This document shows, piece by piece, positions 15,904 through 25,216 of a stretch of 64,000 bases of DNA. Every line of letters begins with the position of its first letter. Position 1 is the stretch's first letter. Made by a program: the position numbers and the translations under genes. The notes beneath the pieces were generated by a model. It worked only from the letters and a program-made list of their open reading frames with translations, ran no database searches and had not been told where the DNA came from. The stretch comes from Rubrobacter calidifluminis (GTDB lineage Bacteria; Actinomycetota; Rubrobacteria; Rubrobacterales; Rubrobacteraceae). Location of the stretch: contig NZ_JAQKGV010000007.1 in NCBI RefSeq assembly GCF_028617075.1, positions 62,001 to 126,000 of the forward strand, given 5' to 3'.

Positions 15904-17325
15904 ATGCACCACCTCCACCCGTCAGCCATGCTCTTCGAAGCAGCGCGCCACGTACGGAACTGGATCGGGGTGCTGTTCGGAGGCGGTACGGCGGCGCTGG
16001 CAGGTGGGCACCTGCCGGCGCACGTGGTTCTCACCGCCGGGACGCTGGTGCTGCTCTCGGGCTCTGTCGCCTGGGGGTTCCTCTCCTGGAGGGCGACCAC
16101 CTACGAGGTCTCGGGAGACTCATTCCTGCTGCGCAGGGGGGTGCTGAGCAAAAACGAGATGACCATCCCACTGCAACGGATACAGTCCGTCGACGTGGTG
16201 CAGGGCGTGCCGCAGAGGATCCTCGGCGTCGTGGAGGTGCGCGTGGAGACCGCCGGAGGGGGCTCACGCTCCCCCGAAGCCGTCCTTCCGGCTCTGAGCC
16301 GGGACGCGGCCGAAGCGCTGCGCAGGGAACTCGAAGGCCCCGGGACGGCGGACGAAGGCAGGCCCCCGGCCAGGATTCTCGCGCGGCTTTCCACCAGAGA
16401 GCTGCTGCTGGCCGGGGCCACCTCCGGTCAGATCGGGGTGGCCCTCTCCCTGATCGGTGTGGTCTGGCAGGCTGCGGACAACTTCCTCCCGCAAGACCTG
16501 ACGCTCCGTCTGGCCGAGAGGTTCGCCCCTCACTCGGCGGTGGGCTGGGCATCGCTGGCACTCGCAGCCGGGCTGCTCGCCTGGCTGCTCTCCATCGGGG
16601 GCACGGTCCTGGCCTACACGGGCTTCACCCTCTCAAGGGAGGGTGAGATCCTGCGCATCCGGCGCGGTCTGCTGGAGAGGAACGAGGCGGCGCTCCCCGT
16701 CTCCCGCATACAGGCCGTCCGCATCGTCGAGGGCGTCCTGCGCCAGCCCCTCGGCCTGGCGACGCTGCGTGTGGAGAGCGCGGGCTACGGCAAGGACGCG
16801 GGCGTCTCGACGACTTTGTTCCCTCTGCTCCCGCGCAGCCGCGCCCACGAGGTGCTCCTCGCCGCCGTACCCGAGTTCGCCGCCGACCCCGCCCTGCGCC
16901 GTCCCCCCGACCGGGCGCGGCGCCGCTACGCGATCCGCTCCGCCCTCCCGGCCGCCGCGCTCGCCGCCGCCCTGATCTTCCTGTTCACCACCCTCGCCGA
17001 CGCCGGGCCCCCGGGCTTCCTCCCGGTGCTCGTCGTCCCGCCGGCCCTCCTCTACGGCCTGCTAAGCCACCGCGACACGGGCTGGGCCATCTCCGGGGAC
17101 CGGCTCGTCCTGCGTACCCGCCGGCTCTCCCGGACGACCACCATCATCCCCCTGCGCTGCCTGCAGTCGCGCAGCGTGGTACAGAACCCTCTCCAGCGCC
17201 GGGCCCGCCTCGCCGGCTTCCGGGTCTCGATCGCCTCCGGCAGGGGCCGGGTGCACACGACCATAACCGACCTCGACGCCGCAAGCGCGCACACCCTGCT
17301 GGTGCGAACCGGGAGCCCCGCCTGA
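15904..17325 (+). CDS. YdbT-like membrane protein with repeated bPH2 domains
   Basis: A 473-residue membrane protein with three repeats of two hydrophobic helices plus a PH domain. The PH units are visible at SFLLRRGVLSKNEMTIPLQRIQSVDV, EILRIRRGLLERNEAALPVSRIQAVRI and RLVLRTRRLSRTTTIIPLRCLQSRSV regions, each followed by a PLQ/PLG RxxLA strand. This is the normal YdbT layout. It is the downstream partner of the YdbS-like gene. It may form a membrane complex with it; the biochemical function is unknown. It ends 24 bp before the convergent rad50-like gene. Confidence 0.88.
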   Translation: MHHLHPSAMLFEAARHVRNWIGVLFGGGTAALAGGHLPAHVVLTAGTLVLLSGSVAWGFLSWRATTYEVSGDSFLLRRGVLSKNEMTIPLQRIQSVDVVQGVPQRILGVVEVRVETAGGGSRSPEAVLPALSRDAAEALRRELEGPGTADEGRPPARILARLSTRELLLAGATSGQIGVALSLIGVVWQAADNFLPQDLTLRLAERFAPHSAVGWASLALAAGLLAWLLSIGGTVLAYTGFTLSREGEILRIRRGLLERNEAALPVSRIQAVRIVEGVLRQPLGLATLRVESAGYGKDAGVSTTLFPLLPRSRAHEVLLAAVPEFAADPALRRPPDRARRRYAIRSALPAAALAAALIFLFTTLADAGPPGFLPVLVVPPALLYGLLSHRDTGWAISGDRLVLRTRRLSRTTTIIPLRCLQSRSVVQNPLQRRARLAGFRVSIASGRGRVHTTITDLDAASAHTLLVRTGSPA

Positions 17326-17349
17326 GCGACCTCCGGGGTCACGCGGGGA

Positions 17350-20229
17350 TCACGGCCGCCCGGGAACGTCCGCACCGGAGTACACGGAGGCCGGGCGGGG
17401 GAGCTCAACGCGCTGGACGGTGCTCTTGTTCTCTTCGTCCTCGCTCACGAGCCAGAGCTCGTCCAGCAGGGCCGACTCCTGTATGTCCCCCACGTGGGAG
17501 ATGATGAAGACCTGCCCGAAGGTGCGCTTCAGACGATCGAGCGCCAAAAGCACGTTGTTGCGCCGCTCGCCGTCGAGGGATCCGAAGACCTCGTCGAGGA
17601 CGATGAACCCCGGCGCGTACCCCGAGCTGCGGGCGGAGATCATCTTCGAGAGCGCCACGCGCGCCGCCAGGCTCACTATGTCCGCCTCCCCGCCCGAGAA
17701 CCTCTCTATCTCGTAGGCGTCCGAGAGCCCGTCGAAGAGCAGGATGCCGTAGTCCTCGTCGAACTCGACCCGCTCGTAGCGCCCGTCGGTGAGCGTGCGG
17801 ACCATCTCGCTGGTCTCGGCCTGCAGGGCGGGCCGGGCCCGGCCGCCGAGCCGGGCGTAGAAATCCTTGAAGAGCTCGTTCATCCGCCTGAGACGGGCGG
17901 CGAGCGCGGCCTGCTCGTCGGCCTCCTTCCGATCTCTCTCGTATCGGGAGATCTCACGCTCCGCCGCCTCGAGCGCGTTCTCCAGGCGCATCCACTCCCG
18001 TTCGAGCTCCTGCGCCCTACCCCTCTCCTCCTCGAGGCGCGCCTCGGCGAGCCTCAGCTTCCGCCCGGCGGCGACGTAGGCCTCCTCGTCGAAGCCGAGC
18101 TCCTCGATCCGACCCCGCAGCTCTCGCGCCCTCCCCTCGGACTCCTCCACGGCCGCGCGCGCCTCTTCGAGCCTCCGTTCCAGCTCCTCGCGTTCGGCGA
18201 TGCGCCGCCGCATCGCAACGACGGTCCCCCGGATCTCCTCGAGCCTCGCCCTCTCGCGGGCGAGCCGGTCGCGCTCGGCGGGCTTGTAGGAGACCCCGGC
18301 GAGCCCTTCGAGTTCCGACTCGATCCGTTCCGCCTCCGCCCGGTACTCGAGGAAGCGCTCAAGGAGGCCCTCGAGGAGGGCTCGGGAGCCGCGGAAGCGC
18401 TCGAGCCACGACACGCGCTCCTCCGCACGTCGAACCTCCCCGGCATCGGGCGGGGGACCGGTGAGCAGGGCGCGCCGTTCCTCGAGCTCGGTGCTCCGGC
18501 GTGAGATCTCTTCGAGCCTGCGCTCCAGGGCGGCCGAGAGCTTGAGGTGATCTTCCCGCAGCGAGCGCCAGCGCGCGAGACGCCCCTCGAGCTCCTCCAG
18601 CCTCCGGTCACACTCCTGTGCCCTCTCCCTCAGCTCCCCGGCCCGCGCCAGGGTCTCACGAGCCCTCCTCAGGAAGTCCTCCGCCTCGTCCTCCAGCGTG
18701 CCGAGCACCTCCTCGTACTCGTCCTCCCCCTCGAAGCCCCGGTGGCAGGTCGGGCACTCTCCCTCCGCCCCGGCCTCCTCGACGATCTCCGCCGCCCGCT
18801 TCAGGTTGCGAGCCTGCCGCTCGTCGGCCCGCGCCGAGCCCTCGAGAGAAGAGGCCTCCCGTTCGAGCGCCCCCCGCTCCTCCCGCAGCCTCCCGACGGC
18901 CGCCTCCAGATCCTCACCACCGGAGACCTCGCGCAGGCGCTCCTCGAGGGCCGCGAGGCGGGCCCGCTCCTCCGCGGCCGCCGCTTCCATCCCGCGCAGC
19001 TCCGCGGCGGCCTCCTCGACCGCGGCGTGCCCATCCGTGAGCTCCTCGAGGTTCCTCAGGTGCTCCGCCGCCGAGCGTGCGGCCTCGGGGACCTCCCGCC
19101 GCAGGAGGTCCAGCGCCACCTCGGCCTGCCGGGACGCCTCGGACATCTCCACGAGCTCTCGCCAGCCGGGAACGGGTTCGCCGGGCACGTCGAGGTCTTC
19201 GATCAGGGCCGAGATCCGATCGAGGGCCTCCGCGGCCCGCCGGCGGGCGCGGGCGAGATCGCCCCGCAGCTGCTCGCGTCTCTCGGCCTTCCTGCGCGCC
19301 TCTTCGAGCCGCGCGAGGTCCTGCTCCACCTCCGGCAGCCGCCCCAGCTCCGGCTCGAGCCGGCGGACCTCGCGCTCCTCCTCCGCGAGCCTGGCCAGCC
19401 GGCCCTCCAGGTCCCGCCCCCTCTCCCCGGCCGACTCCCGCTCCGAGAGGGCCGCCTGCAGCGCCGAGGAGAGGCGGGTATGCTCCCGGTAGAGCCCCTC
19501 GAGCCGCTCCCGCTCCGAACGGGCGGAGTCGAGCTCTTCCCTGCATCCCTCGAGGCGTCTCGCGGCCCCTTCGCGTGCCTCTTCGAGCTCCTCGCGGCGA
19601 CGCAGGAGCTCCTCGCGCCGGGAGACGAGCTCCCGGTACGCCCCCTCGTCCAGGCGTCCGGCGAGCACCTCGGCCCGCTGCCGGGCGGCCTTCAAGTCCT
19701 CGTTGAGCAGCTCCCGGGCCCGCTCCACCCGGCTTATCCCGAGCAGCCTCGCCACCTCCCGCTGCCGGGCGACGCCGGTGATCCCGGAGAAGAACTCGAG
19801 CTCCTTCTGGCGGGCGAAGAAGGTGGCCTCGAAGGCCGGAAGGTCCATCCCGAGCAGGTTCTCCCTCACCCATCGGGTGACCTCCTCCGGTCCCCCGACG
19901 AGCTCCTCCCCCGAGGTACCGAGGACGTGGGCTTCCGCCCTTCCGCTCCTCAGCGACCGCTCGACGGTGAACGTGTCGCCGTCGGCGTCCAGCGTCACCC
20001 GCACGACGCTCCTGTCCCGCGTGGACCCACCGCTCCAGGGGATGAGCTCGTTCCTGAACCGGTCCCGGCCCGCCCTCGGGCCGAAGAAAGCCCAGAGGAT
20101 GGCCTCGAAGATCGTGGTCTTCCCCGCGCCGTTGGCCCCGACGACGCCGATGGCCCCCTCGGGAGGCTCGAGTTCGAGCGGCTCGCGGAACTGCTTGTAG
20201 TTCTCCAGGTAGAGCCTCTGCAGGATCAC
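17350..20229 (-). CDS. sbcC: Rad50/SbcC-type DNA repair ATPase
   Basis: A 959-residue SMC-like ATPase: Walker A GANGAGKTT near residue 34, long coiled coils on both sides of a zinc hook CPTC near residue 494, then signature FSGGEADIVSLAARVALS and Walker B FIVLDEVFGSLDGE. These features define Rad50/SbcC, which tethers DNA ends through the hook and drives its nuclease partner by ATP. It starts GTG overlapping the stop of the Mre11-like gene by 4 nt. It is the last gene of a leftward run nurA-herA-mre11-rad50. Length is near archaeal Rad50 (about 880) and shorter than many SbcC proteins. Confidence 0.93.
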   Translation of the reverse strand: MILQRLYLENYKQFREPLELEPPEGAIGVVGANGAGKTTIFEAILWAFFGPRAGRDRFRNELIPWSGGSTRDRSVVRVTLDADGDTFTVERSLRSGRAEAHVLGTSGEELVGGPEEVTRWVRENLLGMDLPAFEATFFARQKELEFFSGITGVARQREVARLLGISRVERARELLNEDLKAARQRAEVLAGRLDEGAYRELVSRREELLRRREELEEAREGAARRLEGCREELDSARSERERLEGLYREHTRLSSALQAALSERESAGERGRDLEGRLARLAEEEREVRRLEPELGRLPEVEQDLARLEEARRKAERREQLRGDLARARRRAAEALDRISALIEDLDVPGEPVPGWRELVEMSEASRQAEVALDLLRREVPEAARSAAEHLRNLEELTDGHAAVEEAAAELRGMEAAAAEERARLAALEERLREVSGGEDLEAAVGRLREERGALEREASSLEGSARADERQARNLKRAAEIVEEAGAEGECPTCHRGFEGEDEYEEVLGTLEDEAEDFLRRARETLARAGELRERAQECDRRLEELEGRLARWRSLREDHLKLSAALERRLEEISRRSTELEERRALLTGPPPDAGEVRRAEERVSWLERFRGSRALLEGLLERFLEYRAEAERIESELEGLAGVSYKPAERDRLARERARLEEIRGTVVAMRRRIAEREELERRLEEARAAVEESEGRARELRGRIEELGFDEEAYVAAGRKLRLAEARLEEERGRAQELEREWMRLENALEAAEREISRYERDRKEADEQAALAARLRRMNELFKDFYARLGGRARPALQAETSEMVRTLTDGRYERVEFDEDYGILLFDGLSDAYEIERFSGGEADIVSLAARVALSKMISARSSGYAPGFIVLDEVFGSLDGERRNNVLLALDRLKRTFGQVFIISHVGDIQESALLDELWLVSEDEENKSTVQRVELPRPASVYSGADVPGRP

Positions 20230-21383
20230 GCCGCTCCCCCCCTCTCTTCCTCCCCGGCCCGCTGCAGATACCCGAGCCCACGGCGCAGGAAGTCCTGCGC
20301 GAAGCCTTCGTCCATCTCCCCGTTCTCACGCCGGGCGCGCACGAAGCCCTCGAACTCCTCCTCGAGCGGCCCGAAGGTCGCGGAGGCGGGCGCCTCCTCT
20401 GCTCCCCCGGCGCCCGGCTCCGCCCCGCTCACCTCGAGGCTGAAGTTCAGGCAGCGCCCCCGCAGCTCGCGCAGGAGGGCCCGGTCCACCTCGCCGCCTA
20501 TCCCGGACGCGGCTCCGGTCACCTTCAGGCGGACGATCGCCCCGTCCAGCTCCTCCCGCGAGACCCGCTCCCGGATCGCCTCCGTGAGGGCCGCGCCGTC
20601 CATCCCGCGGGCGTCTATCGCGGGCAGGTCGATCATGGGGCGGGCCGCGATCGGGACGTGTTCGATCTCGAGCCCGTCCCCGGAGATCTCCACGAGCGCG
20701 AAGCCCGGCTCGAAGTCCACCTCGGCGAAGCTGAAGCGCTCGGTCGCCCCGGCGTAGCAGGAGACCTTCCCGTGCCGGCCGAAGCCGTGGTAGTGGCCGA
20801 GCGCGACGTAGTCGAAGCCCAAGTCGAGCACGCCCTCCGGCAGGTCGACCTGGCCGAGCTCGTGCCCCTGGATCTCGAGCCCGGGCACGGTGCCGTGGGT
20901 GACCAGGATGTTCAGGTCGGCCTCCCCGTCGGGGTTCACCACGAGGTCGCGGTCGGCGACCGCCCCGTGCGGGAGCAGGGTCACGCAGACCGTGGCCCCC
21001 CCGGCCTCGAGCCGGACTTTATCCGGCTCGAAGCCGTAGGCGAAGTCCGCCCCGAGCAGGTTGGCGTAGGCCAGCGCCGCCGTCGTCGAGCGCAGGCGGG
21101 GGGTCTCGTGGTTGCCGGCGATCCCGACGTAGGGTATGTCCTCCCTCAGGATGCGGTGCGACTCCCGGAGGAAGTCCACGATGACGTGCGTCGCGGGCCG
21201 GATGGTGTCGAAGACGTCCCCGGAGTGGACGACGAGGTCCACGTCCCGCTCCAGGATCGCGTCGACGGCCCGGCGGTAGGCGTCGCTGGCGTCGACCTCC
21301 CGCTGGTTGCGGTGGGTCTTGGGGCAGAGCTTCGCGTAGCGGCTGTACCCCAGGTGGGTGTCCGAGACGTGGGCTATGCGCAC
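20226..21383 (-). CDS. sbcD: Mre11/SbcD-type nuclease
   Basis: All phosphodiesterase motifs of the Mre11 family are seen: SDTHLG at the N-terminus, HSGDVFD, GNHE, VTHG and GHYH, which together bind two Mn2+ ions. Length (385) fits. The C-terminal part, GPLEEEFEGFVRARRENG onward, resembles the region that contacts Rad50. With Rad50 it should trim and open DNA ends. The GTG start has GGAGGG nine nt upstream, inside the end of the herA gene, so the operon is translationally coupled throughout. Confidence 0.93.
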   Translation of the reverse strand: MRIAHVSDTHLGYSRYAKLCPKTHRNQREVDASDAYRRAVDAILERDVDLVVHSGDVFDTIRPATHVIVDFLRESHRILREDIPYVGIAGNHETPRLRSTTAALAYANLLGADFAYGFEPDKVRLEAGGATVCVTLLPHGAVADRDLVVNPDGEADLNILVTHGTVPGLEIQGHELGQVDLPEGVLDLGFDYVALGHYHGFGRHGKVSCYAGATERFSFAEVDFEPGFALVEISGDGLEIEHVPIAARPMIDLPAIDARGMDGAALTEAIRERVSREELDGAIVRLKVTGAASGIGGEVDRALLRELRGRCLNFSLEVSGAEPGAGGAEEAPASATFGPLEEEFEGFVRARRENGEMDEGFAQDFLRRGLGYLQRAGEEERGGAA

Positions 21384-21389
21384 CAGGGT

Positions 21390-23435
21390 TCAGCCCTCCA
21401 GACGGTCTATCCCGCGCAGGATGCGCGAGCCCCTCCCGTCGTATCTGCGGGCCCCGCCCCCGAGCTCCCTCTTCAGGACCCGGTACGGGTCCCCCCGCAT
21501 CCCGTTGCGAAAAGACGCCCTCACCCTGTTCAGCTCCTCGATCACCTTCTCCTTCGGCACCCCCTCCACCAGCGCCCGCACCTCCGGCAGGGAGGGCGGG
21601 GTGTGCCCGAGGCTGCGGATCGTGGCCTGCACCTCCTCGGCTATGTCGAGGTTCCGGGAGCCGAAGATGTCCGTCCCCTGCCGGCCCATCAGAACCGGCG
21701 GGCGCGGGAAACGCCCGAAGACGGGAACGGCGTAGTGGGCGTGGCGCAGCAGCAGGCGCCCCTTCTCGAGCGAGAGCAGCTCCTCGCGGGTCGTCTGGGA
21801 GAACGAGCGGTAGCTGGCGTTCGTGATCTCCTCGTCCCCGATCCTGCCGTAGAGGCTCGTCGCGGCGTTGCCGACGACCTCGTCGTCGACCTTGCTGCGA
21901 AACTGCTGCGCCCCGAAGAGCGTCAGGTTCAGGTGCCGCCCGCGGGCCGAGATATCCACGAGCGTCTCCTTGAGCGGGGAGCTCTTCGCGCCGGAGGGCG
22001 CGTACTTGTTGAGCTCGTCGACGAAGATGATCAGCTTGTCCACCCCCAGCTTCCCCTGCTCGGCCATCTCCCAGATACGCCCGATGACGCTGGTGACGAT
22101 CAGATCCTGCGGCACCCCGGAGAGCTGGGAGATGTCCACCACCCGCATCTCCCTGTCCTCGAAGGGGTCCTCCACCCGCGGCAGCCCGCCGTAGTCGACC
22201 CTCCCGTGCACCAGGAGCCCCGCGCACTTGCTCGGCAGGCCGCTGAAACGGTTGTACGCCTTGCGGATCGTCGCGACGTGGTGTCCGTGCCAGGTCGAGA
22301 CGGTCTTGCCCTCGTCCTCGGCGTCCTGGAAGTAGTCTTCTATCTCGCGCATGAGGCCCTCGTAGTCCGCCATGGTCCTTATATCGCGGGCTTTGAGCTC
22401 CTCGACGAAGCCGCGGAACTTGTCGTCGTAATCTGCGGGGTCGAAGATCCTGCCGGCGTAGGGCAGGACGTCCCCGAGCTCCCAGACGATCGGGTAGACG
22501 CACCCGCTCTCCGCCGGGGTGTTGCGCAGCGTGTTGAGCTCGCCGGCGGAGACGGAGGCGGCGTCCAGGGTTCCCACCCCACCACGGACCCCGTAGCGCA
22601 GCGGGGCGAAGACCCTGAAATTCTCGAAGGGCCTCTCCTCGAGCCCGAGCGCCCGGTACATCCGGCGCTCTTCCTCGCTCAGACCCCCCTGACCGGCCCG
22701 CTCGTAGCGGGCGGCGAGGTCCGGGGCGTCCTGCGGGGGCTCGACCGGCTTGTCCAGGAACAGCAGGTCCGCGCCTTTGACGTTGAACATCAGGGCGGCG
22801 ACCTTCTTGTCGGGGACGTTCTGGAAGATGCTCGCGATGGTGAAGAGGGCGTGGCTGGTCTTGGTGGAAAGCCCGCTCATGCCGGTAATGTTGAGGTGGC
22901 CGGCTTCGGGCCCGAGCAGGTAGTCCTCGTCGACGTAGAGGGGGGTGCGCTGCGGGCCCCCGTCGACCTCGTTGCCGTTCTCGTGCAAAAGCAGCGGGAT
23001 CCTCCTGCCGGAGAAATCCTCCACCCCCAGGGCGAACTCTATCGCCCGGCGGGTGGCGAAGTAGACCGGGCCGCTCCTGACCGGCCGACGGCTCTTCCGG
23101 TCCGGATCGCGGTGGCAGGTGTCGAGGACGCGGGCGCACCACACCAGGATCTCGACCCGCTCGGAGAGCGCCTCCAGCGCCGGGTCGCCGTCGTAGGCGT
23201 AGAAGTCGTCGAGGAAACTCTCGAGGTCCGAGTAGCGCCGGGGGTCGTCGAGGACGGCGATGGCCGTGGCGTCCTCGCTCTCGGCCGCGACGATGTGCCC
23301 GATGTCCAGACGGCGGGCCGCCTCGGTCTCGGCCGTCCAGAAGTAGAACTCGTGGGCCGTGGCCGGGTACTCCTCGCTGGTCACCACGCGACCCACCGGG
23401 CCGGATCTCTGGTCTATGAACTCCGGGTGTATCAT
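21390..23435 (-). CDS. herA: HerA-type DNA translocase/helicase
   Basis: A 681-residue HerA/DUF87 ATPase. The P-loop region is GMSGLSTKTS (residues 185-194), which departs from the standard G-x4-GK-[ST] by having Thr before K192; Walker B is LIIFVDELNKYAP and an Arg-finger-type RIWEMAEQG region lies before it. A HAS-barrel-like N-terminus (GPVGRVVTSEE) is present. HerA hexamers pump DNA for the NurA nuclease during end resection. It overlaps nurA by 4 nt and is followed by mre11 after 6 bp. The odd P-loop is also my recollection of some bacterial HerA relatives, so it may be normal for the subfamily. Confidence 0.9.
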   Translation of the reverse strand: MIHPEFIDQRSGPVGRVVTSEEYPATAHEFYFWTAETEAARRLDIGHIVAAESEDATAIAVLDDPRRYSDLESFLDDFYAYDGDPALEALSERVEILVWCARVLDTCHRDPDRKSRRPVRSGPVYFATRRAIEFALGVEDFSGRRIPLLLHENGNEVDGGPQRTPLYVDEDYLLGPEAGHLNITGMSGLSTKTSHALFTIASIFQNVPDKKVAALMFNVKGADLLFLDKPVEPPQDAPDLAARYERAGQGGLSEEERRMYRALGLEERPFENFRVFAPLRYGVRGGVGTLDAASVSAGELNTLRNTPAESGCVYPIVWELGDVLPYAGRIFDPADYDDKFRGFVEELKARDIRTMADYEGLMREIEDYFQDAEDEGKTVSTWHGHHVATIRKAYNRFSGLPSKCAGLLVHGRVDYGGLPRVEDPFEDREMRVVDISQLSGVPQDLIVTSVIGRIWEMAEQGKLGVDKLIIFVDELNKYAPSGAKSSPLKETLVDISARGRHLNLTLFGAQQFRSKVDDEVVGNAATSLYGRIGDEEITNASYRSFSQTTREELLSLEKGRLLLRHAHYAVPVFGRFPRPPVLMGRQGTDIFGSRNLDIAEEVQATIRSLGHTPPSLPEVRALVEGVPKEKVIEELNRVRASFRNGMRGDPYRVLKRELGGGARRYDGRGSRILRGIDRLEG

Positions 23436-24595
23436 CCTCGTCCTCCCTCGAGAGCCGCGATCTCGCGTTCGAGCCTGTACCGGGCGCGCCTGCCCTCCTC
23501 GAGCAGGGGCTTGAGCAACCGCTCGACGTGGGCGATCGGGTAGATCATCGAGTGCCAGCGGGGGTCGGGTTTTGCGAGCGGGGCCCGCTCGGCGAGCAGC
23601 CAGCGGCTCACCTCGTCGAAGACGGCGGTGCTCTTCTCCCCGGAGGGGCTCGGTACGACCGTCTCGACCCGTACCAGCCCGGCGGTGGCGTCCGCCCCCT
23701 CCCCGGAGGCGTAGGCCGGGTGCAGCCTGACGTACCAGGAGGCCCGCTCCTCCTCCTCCCTCCCGGCCTCGACCCTCTCCTTCCGCCAGGGGGGTACGAA
23801 GGCCGTCGTCCTCATCCCTTCCTCCAGCTCGAGGAGCATCCGCGCCTCCTCCCCGCCGAAGAAGAGCCTCCTGGCCCCCTTGACCAGCCCGGCGGCGTTC
23901 GCCACCGGGAGCGGCAGCTGTCCGTCGACCGCGATCCAGCCGTCACCCGTCTCTATCTCGGCCCACCGGCGCAGGAGCTCGGCCTCGAGCGCCCCGCGCA
24001 GCGCGTTCGCCCTGCGGTAGGCCCGGCCCTTGAGCGCCGGATAGTCGGCCGGGTCCGTCTCACCGTGCAGCACGGAGTCCACGAGGAGCATCTCCTCCCC
24101 CGAGGAGATCGCCCCGGCGTCGGAGTCGACGAGCGGGAGCCCGCTCTCCCGAAGGGTCTCGCCGAGCACCTGGATCCTCTCGTCCCCGCCGCTCACGGGC
24201 AGGATCACGGCCCGCAAAACCCGGGGTACGCCCTCCACCGGGAAGCTTCTCAGCCTCCGGCCCTCGCGGCGCGCGATCCCGGCCGCCACCGTGGTCACGA
24301 CGACCGGCACCGTACCGACCCGCCCGATCTCCTCGGTCCTCTGCACGCCGTCGAGGAAGTACTCGAACCTGCTCGTTTGAGCGGGCTCTCCGGGATAGCG
24401 GGCGACGACGGGATCGTGCTCGAAGGCGTCGAGCGCGCGGCTTCCACCTCCTCCGTCGTGCTCCTCCTCGAGACGGAAGCTTTCCCACTCGAGGTTCGCA
24501 CCTCCGGCGTGGAAGTGCAGCCCGCCCTGCGAAGCCTGCCTGAATGCCTCCCCCAGCAGCCGCGCGAACTTTCCGGCCCCGCTCTCCGCCTGCAT
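23432..24595 (-). CDS. nurA: NurA-type 5'-3' nuclease
   Basis: A 387-residue protein with the scattered acidic motifs of NurA: FLDGVQRTEE near residue 80, a central VDSVLHGE/EAELLRRW region, WIAVDGQLP, and the C-terminal MIYPIAHVERLLKPL. NurA is an RNase H-like nuclease that degrades DNA ends when loaded on HerA. Overall similarity is weak by eye, but position directly before herA, with a 4-nt overlap, strongly supports the call. The ATG at 24595 stands 7 nt after a TATACT box, so this gene may begin its own leaderless transcript. Confidence 0.83.
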   Translation of the reverse strand: MQAESGAGKFARLLGEAFRQASQGGLHFHAGGANLEWESFRLEEEHDGGGGSRALDAFEHDPVVARYPGEPAQTSRFEYFLDGVQRTEEIGRVGTVPVVVTTVAAGIARREGRRLRSFPVEGVPRVLRAVILPVSGGDERIQVLGETLRESGLPLVDSDAGAISSGEEMLLVDSVLHGETDPADYPALKGRAYRRANALRGALEAELLRRWAEIETGDGWIAVDGQLPLPVANAAGLVKGARRLFFGGEEARMLLELEEGMRTTAFVPPWRKERVEAGREEEERASWYVRLHPAYASGEGADATAGLVRVETVVPSPSGEKSTAVFDEVSRWLLAERAPLAKPDPRWHSMIYPIAHVERLLKPLLEEGRRARYRLEREIAALEGGRG

Positions 24596-24602
24596 GCCCC
24601 CA

Positions 24603-24608
24603 AGTATA
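24603..24608 (-). promoter_or_regulatory. Leaderless-type -10 box before nurA
   Basis: TATACT, then TGGGGGC, then the nurA ATG on the minus strand. The G run could also serve as a weak ribosome-binding site for read-through mRNA from upstream. No clear -35 is visible. Confidence 0.45.
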
Positions 24609-24628
24609 CGCGGGCCCGGGGCGCGGGA

Positions 24629-25216
24629 CTATCCCTCCACGCCGGGTTCCGGCACGGGGAGTTCGAAGTTGCGGCTCGCGAGCGCGAGCGCCCGGCGGAA
24701 ACTCCGGCGCTCTTCGGGGATGGCGGAGAGGTGCTCGCGGGCCATTCCGAGCACCTTTTTCGCCTCCGCGCGCCGCTCGTCGTCGTTGGGGATCACCTTC
24801 GAGAACTCGTACTCCAGATCCCCCCCGCGGGCGGCGTAGAAGTGGAACGGAAGCTCCCGCTGGCGACCGAGACCCGAGAGCGCCGCATCCCCCGAAACCC
24901 GCAGGATGTCGAGGACGGTCGCCGCGGAGAGCACCTCCGCGGCGTCGTGGTAGATGCTGAAGGCTAGCCTCACCACTGGACCGAAGGACGTTCTGTAGAG
25001 CTCCAGGCGGCGCACGATGCGCGCCGGCCCCCGGGCCGACTCGATCTGCCCCTCCCCGGCGGCGACGACGACGTGCGCCCGCGGCGGGCGCATCGAGCCG
25101 CGGGCGCGGGCACCCACCAGGCGTGCCTGCGGCGCCTCCGCTGCCGCTGCAGCCAGGGTCCGGCGCAGTCGCTCCGGAAGCTCCAGACCCGTCGAAGCCG
25201 ACGTCCTATCGCTCAT
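24629..25216 (-). CDS. Hypothetical protein in the end-resection operon
   Basis: A 195-residue protein I do not recognise. The N-terminal half alternates strands (HVVVAAGEGQIES, RRLELYRTSFGPVVRLAFSIYHDA), the middle has a helix with VLDILRVSGD, and LPFHFYAARGGDLEYEFSKVI suggests a second small sheet; the C-terminus is helical and Arg-rich. No signal or membrane segment is present. Its ATG overlaps the M20 peptidase stop by 11 nt and its stop lies 33 bp before nurA, so it belongs to the run. A role with NurA or HerA is possible from position only. Confidence 0.7.
   Translation of the reverse strand: MSDRTSASTGLELPERLRRTLAAAAAEAPQARLVGARARGSMRPPRAHVVVAAGEGQIESARGPARIVRRLELYRTSFGPVVRLAFSIYHDAAEVLSAATVLDILRVSGDAALSGLGRQRELPFHFYAARGGDLEYEFSKVIPNDDERRAEAKKVLGMAREHLSAIPEERRSFRRALALASRNFELPVPEPGVEG

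Noticed and set aside
18547-23543. Very long plus-strand open frames opposite rad50, mre11 and herA
   Set aside because: They are low-complexity Pro/Arg/Leu/Val translations caused by high GC at third bases of the real minus-strand genes, with no motifs.
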